A DNA stretch of 64,000 nucleotides from Raffaelea ambrosiae. Taxonomy: Eukaryota; Ascomycota; Sordariomycetes; Ophiostomatales; Ophiostomataceae. The stretch spans positions 2,997,913 to 3,061,912 of the forward strand of contig PCDI01000003.1 in assembly GCA_002778195.1 (NCBI GenBank). The letters run 5' to 3'. Position numbers and translations under genes: made by a program. Positions 12,666-22,731 of the stretch are shown here, in pieces (positions within the stretch are counted from its first letter, which is position 1; every line of letters begins with the position of its first letter). The notes beneath the pieces are model-generated. The model had not been told where the DNA came from, made no database searches, and saw only the letters and a list, made by a program, of their open reading frames with translations.

Positions 12666-13079
12666 CTTGCCTTTCTTCTAAAGCTTAATCATCCCGCCTC
12701 CGGTGCGTATCTCCACTTGGGCGTCCTCCTCGGTGCTTAGCAAAAACCACTTGGTACTATTGACCAGGTGTACATCACTGCCGGTGTCAAACAGCTAAGC
12801 GTTATTAAAGTGGACGTTGTTGGCGTTGTAAGTTAACATTACTTTCAAAGGGGGTAAGTTTTTGTGATCGCGGGAGATTGTTGGTGCTTGATGGACTTGC
12901 AACTACATGTTTAGGATCTCTACGTATATAACGTCGACAACGTCGTCTTCGTTATTAAGGGCATCTACTATTATGACGGTATTCAGTTCTTCGTTACTAA
13001 GGTGAGTGACGGAAGCGAAGGTGCACACTGCTGGTGCTTCGCTTTGCTGAGGGTTTGGAGCAGCACCTGAATCTTTAGA

Positions 13080-13830
13080 CTGATTAACATTGGTGCCCGC
13101 CCCGTGCCTTCGATCGGCAGTTTTTGATTAAGTGTCCGGGCTTCCCGTAGTAGTAACAGGTTTAATTAAAGCGCCGATCCTTATCCTTAGTCTTGTCTCC
13201 GGTCTTGTGGTCCTTATCCTTAGTATTCCCGGATCCTTTTCGGTCTCTGCCCTCTTACTTCACCTTAGTATTATCGTATTTATCATCCTTCTTACCGTCA
13301 CGAGTGCGTAGTTGCCATCCTTTAAATCTGTTATTAGTGTAGCTTTTCATAAGCTCGTACACCTCCGACGTGGGCTTACCCTGCCAGTCAGACTTCCACC
13401 TCGACTGCATTTCTGCGTGGACGTTGTTCGCGCGTCCTTTAACTAGCATCAGTAGGTGAGTAATCTTTCAACAAACGTGGTATTCAAACTCCTTAATGAC
13501 GACGTTGTACTTGGCCATCATCTCTTAAATCTTCTCTTCTTGCTTCCACTTGAAAAGGTAGAACTTCTCGGCGTAGTTCACTACGGTCGAAGCTTCATCA
13601 GGACTGTACCGATTCTTGAAGTAGTTGTATAAGTCGAGGGGTTCATCAAAGTGCCGAACGGTCTTGGCTACCTTGGGGTCGAGCTTGCTAACCATCATGT
13701 TGAGCACGGCCTCCCGTGCGTCTTCCACGTAGTCAGCGATATCACCAAAGTCTCGGATTCTACCGAGCATGCCCATGCAACTGATGATGCCTTGCACCCA
13801 TTTGTCCCACTTGTCTTAGGAGGTAAGCTA
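13080..13830 (-). pseudogene. Copia gag remnant with damaged zinc knuckle
   Basis: Gag-like sequence occurs at 13,797-13,525 (containing DKWDKWVQG just upstream and FDEPLDLYNYFKNRY inside) and 13,449-13,255. The nucleocapsid knuckle at 13,158-13,117 should read Cys-x2-Cys-x4-His-x4-Cys. Here it is CYYYGKPGHLIKNC, so the second Cys is Tyr (TAC, one G-to-A step from TGC). Two codons upstream is a TAA that fits a mutated CAA. Both changes are RIP-type. Confidence 0.7.
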
Positions 13831-14060
13831 GTAATATTTTCACTATGGTAGGGATATAAACCCTGTTGTAAGGTGGGTCCCCAACAGCCAATCACATCAG
13901 AGTGGGATAGTCACGTGCTCCATAACACGTGTATACTCAACAAGGTCCTATATCTTAGCCACAGATAAGTCAACAAGGGCCATAAGCCTTATAGCTTCTA
14001 TCCTTGAAAGTGGCTGATTTGACAAGCTTTATCCAAAAGACGAATGCGGTGTCGTAAGAA

Positions 14061-14166
14061 GCGCGAAGCTTTTTAGAATGTTTGATGTATGGTCCGCCCT
14101 TGTAAATGTAAGGCTCTTCGGGCGACGTATTCGAGCTTTTATGGTGCTGGCACGAAACGTGCGCAT
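14061..14166. repeat. Dispersed repeat, copy B
   Basis: Second copy of the sequence at 1-106, gap-free, differing only by transitions. It sits upstream of the copia gag region in the element's orientation, so it could be part of its leader or LTR. Confidence 0.8.
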
Positions 14167-14610
14167 GAAGTTCAGAGTCCCGCGATGGATAGCANGGCAC
14201 GCACGTGACGAGCCTTGTCCCTCGCACCACGGATTTGTTTACTTTCACCCCTGTATCACCGCCCCCTACTAAAAGCCTTATACATACACGAATTGAACTG
14301 CACTTTTTCAGCGCGCTAGACACTATAACGGACGGTATGTTCTCTTTGTTGCCGTCTTTTTTATATATGCTTCGAACTGTTTTAGTTGGGTTTTATAAGC
14401 TATCGACTTTAACTACGTTTAAACCGAAGCTTTTATGCTACTACGATAGTGAGAGGAGTAGAGGTAGAGGCTTGTAAATGGGTTGTTTAAACGAAGGGAA
14501 TGTTAAACTAACATCGTAGCCTTTAATACGCGAAGCGCGCGTAAAAACGTACGAAATAGGGTTTAAAATAAAAGATAAATATAAATAAATAAAAACTATT
14601 ATATAAAGTA

Positions 14611-14684
14611 AAAATAGAAAATAGAAAATAGAAAATAGAAAATAAAAAATAGAAAATAGAAAATAGAAAATAGAAAATAAAAAT
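14611..14684. repeat. 7-bp microsatellite (AGAAAAT-type)
   Basis: Roughly ten head-to-tail copies of a 7-base A-rich unit with occasional G-to-A change. Confidence 0.85.
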
Positions 14685-14885
14685 CGTTAAACTTTAAAGA
14701 AATTGAGTTAGTAATAAAACTATAATAATTCCGTATTTTTTATAATTAATTCATTAATACTCTCATCTTCCTCCTTTAACCAAGAAGTGTTTAATTTGGT
14801 GTAAAGATACACTACATCTGATGAAGAATCTTGAGAAGCATCCGTTGGTGTTGGAGAAGAAGTGCCCTTTAAAAAAGAGACCGAA

Positions 14886-15008
14886 ACGGGGCTTGCGGCG
14901 GCAAAGACGGGGCTTACGGCGGTAGAGACGGGGCTTACGGCGGTAGAGACGGGGCTTGCGGCGGTAGAGACGGGGCTTGCGGCGGCAGAGACGGGGCTCG
15001 CCGCAAAA
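14886..15008 (+). repeat. 21-bp in-frame minisatellite, 6 copies
   Basis: ACGGGGCTT starts at 14,886, 14,907, 14,928, 14,949, 14,970 and about 14,991. The period is exactly 21, so each unit adds seven residues in frame. Confidence 0.9.
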
Positions 15009-15518
15009 GGAAAGACTTATGAAGCGCTTTCTCGCGTATTAAGCGCCACGATATCGAGAGAGGGAGATGCGGAGGAAGCTTAGAAGAAAATGTCATCCGA
15101 AAAATGAGCAGCGTCCGGAAGAGTAAAAGGGCTGCTCTGTATCTAGTATAAGGAAGGAGTGCTAAGCAACGTGGCGTCTTCTAGCAGCGGAAAGCTCGGC
15201 AGTTCACCATATAGTTGCGCCAGGTCTGCCTTCGTTAACAGTGTTAAAATGCTGTCACTTGGAGGAAAGACTTGTGAAGCGCTTTCTCGTGTATTAAGCA
15301 TCACGATATCGGGAGAGGGAGATGCGGAGGAAGCTTAGAAGAAAATATCATTTGAAAAATGAGTAGCGTTCGAAAGAGTAAAAAGGCTACTTTATATTTA
15401 GTATGAGGAAGGAGTGCTAAGCAACGTAGCGTCTTCTAGTAGCGAAAAGCTCGGTAGTTTACCATATGGTTACGCCAGGTCTGCCTTCGTTAACAGTGCC
15501 AGAATGCCGTCACCTAAA
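15009..15518 (+). repeat. 255-bp tandem duplication, two copies
   Basis: GGAAAGACTT begins at 15,009 and again at 15,264. The copies are gap-free over 255 bp (85 codons) and differ mainly by transitions. The three internal stop codons are at identical places in both copies. Confidence 0.85.
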
Positions 15519-16537
15519 GGGCTTGCCAGTTCTAAAGACATGCTAAGCAAGTCAGCGAACTAAGCGTCGTTCTCCAACAGCTGTGAGTCAGCCTCAATGC
15601 CGTCTAAAAGGTTTACTTATACTATAAAAGACTTATTAAGCATTAATAAGTCTGCTAACCAAGCAAAAGTGTCGTCCTCCAAATATAGCATACCGTCTTT
15701 CGTAAAAGGTAGAAAAGCGAAACTATTGGTAGTTGAGGTGCCGTTTTCCGCTCGAGATTTATCGACGAGGGGAAATAACTACGATATATTAAATAACGAT
15801 GGAGTTTGCAGGAAGAAGAATTTGAGTCTCTGGGAGATGGGGGGGCATTCTTTATATACCTTGTCAGTTATTAAGAATAACCGCCGTGTAAGCTACTCGT
15901 TAACAAATAATAAAGCGCCCTTCGTTTCGTTGGTTTTCACACATACACATATCTCTCACACATACCTCGTTCTACTTAAACGCCAGTTTTACGTTACACG
16001 TAACGGTGGTTGCCGTCGTCTGCGGGCGTGTCCGGATACTAAAGGAGTGGTTTATAAGGGTGGGCTCATGCTCGATAGGAGAGGGTCGTTCTAAATCAAC
16101 ATCGTGACCGAGGCGGCTGGCTGCCGGGATTAACTGCACCAACACGCATAGAATGGACGGTAGTTTAAGCTATAATACATACGATATTAATGTTTAAAGC
16201 TTTATATCTCCGCCTCGTAAATACGACCGTAACATACGCAGACTCGAGGTATTTTAGTTAAAGCTAAGATGTCCGTGTGGGATGGCGACACGGTACCCAC
16301 CGTAGTAACGCCGTTACCAATACCTAAACCTTTTGTAACTACTTACTTATTTAACTAATTTTGTTTGTTTATTCGTTTTACTTATTCTTTTACAAATAAC
16401 CACTCGTGTTTACTACACGCACTTAACCAAAAACACCCACCCGCGTAGGTCTATAACAGTTTCCTCTCATATACTACTTTACGATTTAAAAAAATATTTA
16501 TAAAGTCTTCATTCATTTATTTTCCTTAACTAAGTGT

Positions 16538-17381
16538 GTACACCCGTTTACAACGCGGAAATAAAGACACACTGTCTTACTCGAGGATTATTTAAACCGT
16601 TAAGCGGCTCGTCTACTATAAACGCTCAGTGCTTTATAACTGTGGCGGCGTTTTGCAAGCATTTATTTTTACTACTAAACGATGTGTTTATACTATACCA
16701 GAGCTTGCAACTCTTGCTTATCTTCTTTTGGATCTCTTTTTACAAAGACTTTTGTACCCCGCGGAGGACTTCTTTCGCGCGGCACTGGCTAATAGCTTTG
16801 TTAGTCGTAGGGTTGGGGAGGTTAAGATCGCAATCCCAAACAACTAAATGCTTTCCCGGTTGTTTGCTAAGCAGCAAAGCGACGACACTAACGTGCTACA
16901 TGTCGCTCCATGTGCCTTAGTCACTTAACGGCTTATCTTTCTGTTATACCCAGTTGTCGGTTATGCAGCTAATCAAGGCTAAGCGGCCTCGTTTCGTGCG
17001 TAGTGAATACCTTAAGAATTCGGCTATGGTAGCGCGCTCCTTAACGTTTAACATCGAAGCGATCCAACCCTTTCTCTCGATATCGTTTACAAACGAAATA
17101 ACCTTAGAAAAAACCGCAAGTTCATCGTTCGTTTAAAGAGAGTAAAGAAAGGCGGCAAGCTCGAAACCGCTCGTAGTGGGGTTTCTAAACACGTTTCCGG
17201 TTTGTTTTTTATATAGCTGTCGATTTGTACTAGCCGCATTGGTCGTGGTTTTCCCCTTTTGTATGATGTTTGTAAGAAGCCCTTTAAGCGCCGCGTTTTT
17301 ATAGGTTAAAACCGTGATAGCCGTTCGTTTAGCCGTCTAAGCCCGCCGTGCACGAGCAGCTATAACACGTAATACGCGCAT
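16538..17381 (-). pseudogene. RIP-degraded single-frame gene, unrecognised
   Basis: From ATG at 17,381 downward, one frame reads as a coherent protein of about 280 codons. It contains LTYKNAALKGLLTNIIQ, GFELAAFLYSL, SKVISFVNDIERKGW, EFLRYSLRTKRGRLALI and HLVVWDCDLNLPNPTTN. About eight in-frame stops (TAA, TAG, one TGA) interrupt it, each explained by one C-to-T change from a Gln or Arg codon. No frameshift was found, so damage is almost purely by substitution. Helix-rich, no membrane segment. Family not recognised; a transposon-borne gene or a host gene caught in RIP are both possible. Confidence 0.6.
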
Positions 17382-17826
17382 CTTGCTTAGACTGGCGAAA
17401 TATGAGTGAGTGTTTGAGATGTAGGAAGTAGCAAATATAAGCGTAATAAGTAAAAGAGAGGGTGAGTTGGTTAAAGCGAGGAGGAAAAAGGGAAAGGGGG
17501 AAAGGCATAGTATAAATAGGCCACTACAAAGTGCGTTACAACACCGGTTTTTTAAAAATAAATCTAAACGAAGCGCGTAACGCCGGGTTAGACTCTCGTT
17601 TTAACTTGGCTCTCGTATACGTGAAGACACTCCTCTAAGGAGGGTTGTACCTTAGTGCTTTGTATCGTTTTATATATCACGCTTTCTCGCATAGACGCCC
17701 GTATAGAAGAAAGTTGGTCCACTCTGAAAGATCGGGTGTTNGCTTTNGTTGAAAGCTTTATATAAGTGTTGGCCGATATAATGAGTGAACTTGGTTGCGA
17801 GTTGAAGTGAAGACGGATGTTATCGC
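17382..17826. other. AT-rich spacer, no gene seen
   Basis: Lies between the 17.4-kb pseudogene and the 152-bp tandem array and contains two single undetermined bases. I see no feature. Confidence 0.5.
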
Positions 17827-19312
17827 CTCCGCGTTACAAACACCTCGTAGTCGGGAGGCCGAAATTTATCACGGAGTTTCCGGCCGATGCCGCCGGTNAA
17901 ATTGGCCGCAACCTAGTGTCGAATCAGTTTATGTATTGAAAAGACTATAACTATATTATAAAACACCCTCCATGTCGTCCTTGCGTTATAAACACCCCGT
18001 AGTCGGGAGGCTGAAATTTATCACGGAGTTTTTGGCCGATGCCGCCGGTTAAATTGGCCGCAACCTAGTATTGAATTAGTTTATATATTGAAAAGACTAT
18101 AACTATATTATAAAACACCCCCCGTGTCGTCCCTACGTTATAAACACCCTATAGTCGGAAGGCTGAAATTTATCACGGAGTTTCTAGCCGATGCCGCTAA
18201 TTAAATTAACCACAACCTAATATCGAATCAGTTTATATATTGAAAAGACCATAACTATATTACAAAACACCCCCCGTATCGTCCCTGCGTTACAAACACC
18301 TCGTAGTCGAGAGGCCGAAATTTATTACGGAGTTTCTAACCGATACCGCCGGTCAAATTGGCCGCAACCTAGTGTCGAATCAGTTTATGTATTAAAAAGA
18401 CCATAACTGTATTACAAAACACCCCCCGTGTCGTCCCTACGTTACAAACACCCCGTAGTCGGGAGGCCGAAATTTATCACGGAGTTTCTAACTAATGCCG
18501 CCGGTTAAATTAGCCGTAACCTAGTGTCGAATCAGTTTATATATTAAAAAGACTATAACTATATTACAAAACACCCCCTGTATCGTCCCTACGTTACAAA
18601 CACCCCGTAGTCGAGAGGCTGAAATTTATTACGGAGTTTTTAGCCGATGCCGCCGGTTAAATTGGCCGCAACCTAGTGTCGAATCAGTTTATATATTGAA
18701 AAGACCATAACTATATTGCAAAACACCCTTCGTGTCGTCCCTACGTTACAAACACCCCGTAGTCGAGAGGCCGAAATTTATCACGGAGTTTCTAACCGAT
18801 ACCGCCGGTCAAATTGGTCGCAACCTAGTGTCGAATTAGTTTATATATTAAAAAGACTATAACTATATTACAAAACACCCCCTGTGTCGTCCTTACGTTA
18901 TAAACACCCCGTAGTCAAAAAGCCGAAATTTATCACAAAGTTTTTAACCGATGCCGCCGGTTAAATTAACCGTAACCTAGTGTCGAATCAGTTTATATAT
19001 TAAAAAGACCATAACTATATTACAAAACACCCCCCGTATCGTCTCTACGTTATAAACACCCCGTAGTCAAAAAGCCGAAATTTATCACAAAGTTTTTAAC
19101 CGATGCCGCCGGTTAAATTAACCGTAACCTAGTGTCGAATCAGTTTATATATTAAAAAGACCATAACTATATTACAAAACACCCCCCGTATCGTCTCTAC
19201 GTTATAAACACCCCGTAGTCGAGAGGCCGAAATTTATCACGGAGTTTCTAATCGATGCCGCCGGTCAAATTAGCCGCAACCTAGTATCGAATTAATTTAT
19301 ATATTAAAAAAA
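17827..19312. repeat. Tandem array, 152-bp unit, about 9.8 copies
   Basis: The word GAAATTTAT recurs at 17,861, 18,013, 18,165, 18,317, 18,469, 18,621, 18,773, 18,925, 19,077 and 19,229: nine successive steps of exactly 152 bases. Units differ almost only by C/T and G/A transitions and no indel was found. Each contains a GC-richer core (about GATGCCGCCGGT) and an AT-rich part (TTTATATATT). The array ends in a TAA-rich microsatellite and a purine-rich tract. No open frame runs through it. It is not a CRISPR array because there are no unique spacers. Confidence 0.97.
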
Positions 19313-19321
19313 CCAAAAGCG

Positions 19322-19600
19322 GATAATAATAATAATAATAAGAAAAGGAGTAAAGAAGCGGAAGAGAAGTGAAAAAGGTGGAAAAGTAGGAAAAGCAGAG
19401 GGGGAACAAAAGGAGGAAAAGAGGCAAAAGATGGAAAAGAGATAAAAGAGGGAAAAAAAAGCAAAGAGGGAAAAAAGGGAAAAGGTAAAAAAGCGGAAGA
19501 AAGGGAAAAAGGTAAAGAAGAGGAAAAGGAGTAAAAAGGAGGAAGAAAGGAAGAAAATATAAAACTAAAAAGAACGAAATGGAATTAAAAAAAAAATAAG
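19322..19600 (+). repeat. Polypurine tract
   Basis: About 280 bases in which the plus strand is nearly all A and G, starting with (ATA)n and continuing as AAAGG/GAAGA-type sequence. It directly follows the 152-bp array. Such asymmetry can favour triplex structures; no function is shown. Confidence 0.8.
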
Positions 19601-19897
19601 AAAAACCCCGGCATGTGATTTAACCCAATCTCCTTACAAATCCAACACGTGTTTGTTCACGTTATTCTAATAAATAGTGTTGATTAAAGTGTATATATTT
19701 ATAAACCTGCCACTTAAAGGGGCATCTTCAAAGTCTGTTAACCTTTCCCGTTTTCTTCCTTTTATAAACCTTCCCTACTCTTCGATATCGTATTTTCTCT
19801 CGAACGGTTGTTTTCCCCCGTCTTCGTTCTTTCTCGAAGTTTACTACTAAGTCGGAATGTATGTTACGCCGCCGCTTTCACGTATTATCCTCTTTAA

Positions 19898-20173
19898 TGT
19901 CACGGCCGGCAGGCAGACAGGTAGGCAGGGACGAGATGCAGTATATTTAGGATGGCTAGTCTTCTACAGAGGTGCAGGTAGGGGTCAGGTTGTAGACGAA
20001 GACGTAGCTCAAGGAGCTACGTTCAGGAGGCAGATGCGGCTCAAAGAACTATCTACGATAGCGGTGACAAGCGGCAGTAATCTCAGGGGGGATCAGCTAG
20101 GTCTGCCAGCTAGCATACGAGCAGACANACAATAAGNAAGCAGGGTGGGGCTCCGGCACGGCGGTCCGTGACA
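19898..20173. mobile_element. Solo LTR with 5-bp target duplication
   Basis: A 276-bp segment begins TGTCACGG and ends CCGTGACA, that is TG...CA with perfect 8-bp inverted termini. It is flanked by TTTAA at 19,893-19,897 and again at 20,174-20,178. TG/CA ends, short terminal inverted repeats and a 5-bp duplication are the classical LTR signature. No internal region follows, so this is a solo LTR left by LTR-LTR recombination. It is GC-richer than its surroundings and seems little affected by RIP. Its parent element is not in the window. Confidence 0.85.
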
Positions 20174-20242
20174 TTTAAGATATTCCTCTCACTTCACTAA
20201 GTAACGATCTTTTCGTTTATTACGTAATGCTTTTACCTTTTA

Positions 20243-20951
20243 TTAATTGTTTTTAACGTCAACTAAGACCGGGCGAAGGCCGTTTTGTTTCACGCAAAAC
20301 CCATAGTAGTGCTCGTCGTTATTGTTTGTTAAGCCACCCGAGTCGCTTACCTCCGCCGCCGGCTGTTTAAAAGGCTCGGACTAAAACTCCTTACGTATTG
20401 TAACCACTTTAACGAACGCGGTTTTATCTCGTTTTTTATAAAAGGTTAAAAACAACCGCCGGGAAGCCCCGCTCCTAGAGTTATAAGCTTGCTTCGAAGA
20501 AGCCACAGCGTTACTACTTATAATCGCCGAGTCGTCTTCTTTATATCGAAACTGTTAATACTAGATCGAGCTGTTTTTAATAGTCAAGCTTTTAAACTTG
20601 AAGCTTTCCTTACTGCTCGGTACGAGGACCAGCGGGTCGGCGGCTTGGTTGGAGCCGTGATCGTTGTTCGGCATTACCTTACTAAGCTTAATAGGTGTAA
20701 GTCCGACGACGCCGTTAGCTAAGATGTATTATTAGTATATACTTCGTAGAAAGAGGGATCGAAGGACTTATACTTAAAAGCTCCGATTAGGATCTTGAGT
20801 TTCTTCGGCGCCGTTCATTTTCCTCTTTTTGGTTTAAATTTATTTAAATTAGAAATTCCCGCGAGCTACTACGAGTAGTACGGCTGTGTTAAAGGAATCC
20901 TCTTAGAAGGACAGGACTTTCTTCTTTAATAACGCTTAAGTAAAAAGCCAT
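20243..20951 (-). pseudogene. RIP-degraded gene, unrecognised
   Basis: From ATG at 20,951 the minus strand reads MAFYLSVIKEESPVLL and continues with TAA/TAG only at places where Gln fits. Near 20,730 the protein-like reading moves to another frame. It then runs through LANGVVGLTPIKL, SKESFKFKSLTIKN, ASRRLFLTFYKKRDKTAF and HYYGFCVKQNGLRPVLV to a TAA at 20,243. About 235 codons in total with at least five Gln-type stops. No domain recognised. Confidence 0.5.
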
Positions 20952-21192
20952 CTTAACTATAAAAAGAGAAGATGAAATGGATGGAAAATAGAAGGTAGAG
21001 ACTAAAAAGAACTTAAAGTAAAAAGATTATAAAAATTGTTTAATCGATGAATATTTTGAAATAGTCGACTAATAAGTTAAAGCGCGGGATAATATACACC
21101 TCCGCTAAGTAACGCCAACTCGTCTCACCTTACGCCGACTTACGCTACGCGTACTGCTTGCTACGCCTAACCCCTTCGTCTAGTTTTAATTA

Positions 21193-21625
21193 CCTGCCCC
21201 TACCTTCTCAACACCAATAAACGTCGCTCTTCGGCCTTCTATTAGCACCGGTATAATCGGCTCATCGTCCTTCCGGTTTCTGGAAAAAAAAAGGCGGCTG
21301 CGAAGACGTATAATATCAACAAATCAAACAACTGCCGGCTAAAACGTGAGCAAGCGACAAAAAAACAAATCGCTAACGGAAACCGCCAGTCTATCATTAT
21401 ATTGCCTGCGCCCACTTTCTTAACACCAATAGATGCCGTACCTCAACCTTTTGTCAACACCGATGTTATCGGTTCGTCGCCCTTTCGGTTTCTAAAAAAA
21501 AAAAAAAAATGAAAAAAAAAAAGGGGAAGAGGAGGGGGGATAAATAAAATCACAAATTAAACCATTGTCCGTTAAAACGTGAGGGTGATAGGAATAAAAA
21601 TGGTTAATGAAAACCGCTAATCTTA
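21193..21625. repeat. Degenerate direct repeat, about 212-bp period
   Basis: ACACCAATA at 21,211 and 21,423 anchors two neighbouring copies that share the order TTCTCAACACC, a TCGGTTTCT-type stretch, an A-run and TAAAACGTGAG. Copy 2 has an expanded A-run. Confidence 0.7.
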
Positions 21626-22731
21626 GTTTCTTTACGAATAGCGTTTCGTAAATCCTACGTTATAATCTAAAAAGCGACTTAGCAGCCTAGCTATTATCGC
21701 CTTTACTTTCGTATCGGTCCTTTTTCAAGTCTGCTTTATCACACGATTACGAAAAAAGCAAAGCCATACCGCCATACCAGGATTTCTCTCGCCTCATCCC
21801 GCGGCTAACAACCCGTCAAAAACCCCACCCTCTCTCATCCACTCGCAACCACCTTCTTAAAACGGGTAGCCGTATCGTTTAAGCGTATCGCCGTGTTAAA
21901 GAGATACATAAGCCAAAAAGGGGTGGCTTGTTAGCCGCGCGTTTACGACAACCTCGTTCTTATATATTAAAATGAAACAAAGACGTTACAGCGGCGTTAA
22001 AGTAAGGCGAGAGAAAAGGGAAGAAGAAGGATTGCGAGGGATGAAGGGGTTGGAGAGGGGGCGCGCGGGAGTATTTTTTATAAACAATTAGTACACGAAC
22101 ACGAGCGTTAACCGCGGAATACGTTAAAGAAGGAATTAAAAACTCACTTAAAGAAGAAGTATAAATACGTTTAAAGTAATAAGAACGAGATAGAAATATA
22201 AAGCGCGATTTCGAGTTAAGGGAAAGGGGGGTCGTAAAGAATAAACAACAGCGTAAAAAAATCAAAAAGCACATGGGTTAATAAAGCGAGGAAGCTACGG
22301 AGGAAATGAGAGGGGGAAGACTAAGTAAAGGTGACGAAGAAAGAGATGAGGTAAGAGCGGTGGGGGAAAGGGAAAAGGGAATGGGAGAAAGGAAGTTAGA
22401 AAGTCCAAGGTATAAGAGAGGGACGTCGGAGGACGTCGCAGTTATTTATACAAAGGGCTATAACGGCGTAGCAGCGAAAATGGAGCTAGTCCTAATTGAG
22501 CGCAGGTTAAACCCAAAAGGGGAAACAGCACATTCGCGAATACAAAAACTATGTACTCCGTTTCTTACGAAACAATACGGTCTTAATTGCTCCGTATTAT
22601 TTCCTCGCCGAAATTGTTTAATAATACTAGCTGTTCGTTCTATCGCATGCACAGTTTGTGCTAGCAAACGAGAAAAGGCCACGTCCTTTTAATTTTTCTC
22701 ACCTTACTCAACCCCATATCACTCCATTTCC
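21626..22731. other. Transition from AT-rich block to gene region; no gene seen
   Basis: A 128-residue open frame (22,306-22,692) has a biased charged composition and no recognisable motif; I do not call it a gene. The promoter and 5' UTR of the regulator at 22,732 must lie in the last few hundred bases, so that gene is transcribed out of the decayed block. Confidence 0.5.

Larger units (their letters stand above)
10140..13900 (-). mobile_element. Ty1/copia LTR retrotransposon, RIP-inactivated, truncated
   Basis: Reading the minus strand from 13.9 to 10.1 kb gives the copia order: gag, CCHC zinc knuckle (13,158-13,117), GAG-pre-integrase (about 12,300-12,170), integrase (12,170-11,490), reverse transcriptase (about 11,250-10,250). 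Integrase before RT is diagnostic of Ty1/copia. Every module carries TAG/TAA stops that fit C-to-T change of Gln codons. The reading fades near 10,150, inside the usual RT/RNase H junction, so RNase H and the 3' LTR appear lost. No clear LTR pair is visible. The element cannot be autonomous. Confidence 0.85.
14862..16094 (+). pseudogene. Repeat-containing gene broken by RIP-type stops
   Basis: One continuous plus-strand frame of about 410 codons runs from 14,862 (probably further upstream) to the stop at 16,092-16,094. It is interrupted by TAG (15,081), TGA (15,105), TAG (about 15,144), the same three codons again 255 bp later, and TAA (15,561). All are single C-to-T steps from CAG, CGA or CAA. 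The N-terminal part is six copies of a seven-residue repeat (TGLAAVE type) from the 21-bp minisatellite. Then come two copies of an 85-residue unit and a basic C-terminal part. No family recognised. Confidence 0.55.
1..22690. repeat. AT-rich RIP-mutated block
   Basis: This block is AT-rich, full of homopolymers and repeats, and lacks any convincing intact gene, whereas everything to the right is GC-richer and gene-dense. Repeat copies inside it differ almost only by C/T and G/A transitions, and old reading frames are stopped mostly at codons one C-to-T step from CAA, CAG or CGA. That is the signature of repeat-induced point mutation, a premeiotic process of ascomycetes. RIP is inferred from pattern; dinucleotide indices were not calculated. 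Confidence 0.85.

Noticed and set aside
13830..14330. LTR of the copia element
   Set aside because: TG/CA-like words are present but no matching partner near 10 kb and no target duplication, so boundaries cannot be defended.
17827..19312. CRISPR array
   Set aside because: Units are continuous 152-bp repeats without unique spacers, and the genome is eukaryotic.
19857..20135. 92-codon frame at the solo LTR
   Set aside because: Lies across the LTR boundary and an undetermined base; it is LTR sequence, not a gene.
22306..22692. 128-codon frame upstream of the regulator
   Set aside because: Charged, biased composition, no motif, overlaps a frame on the other strand.
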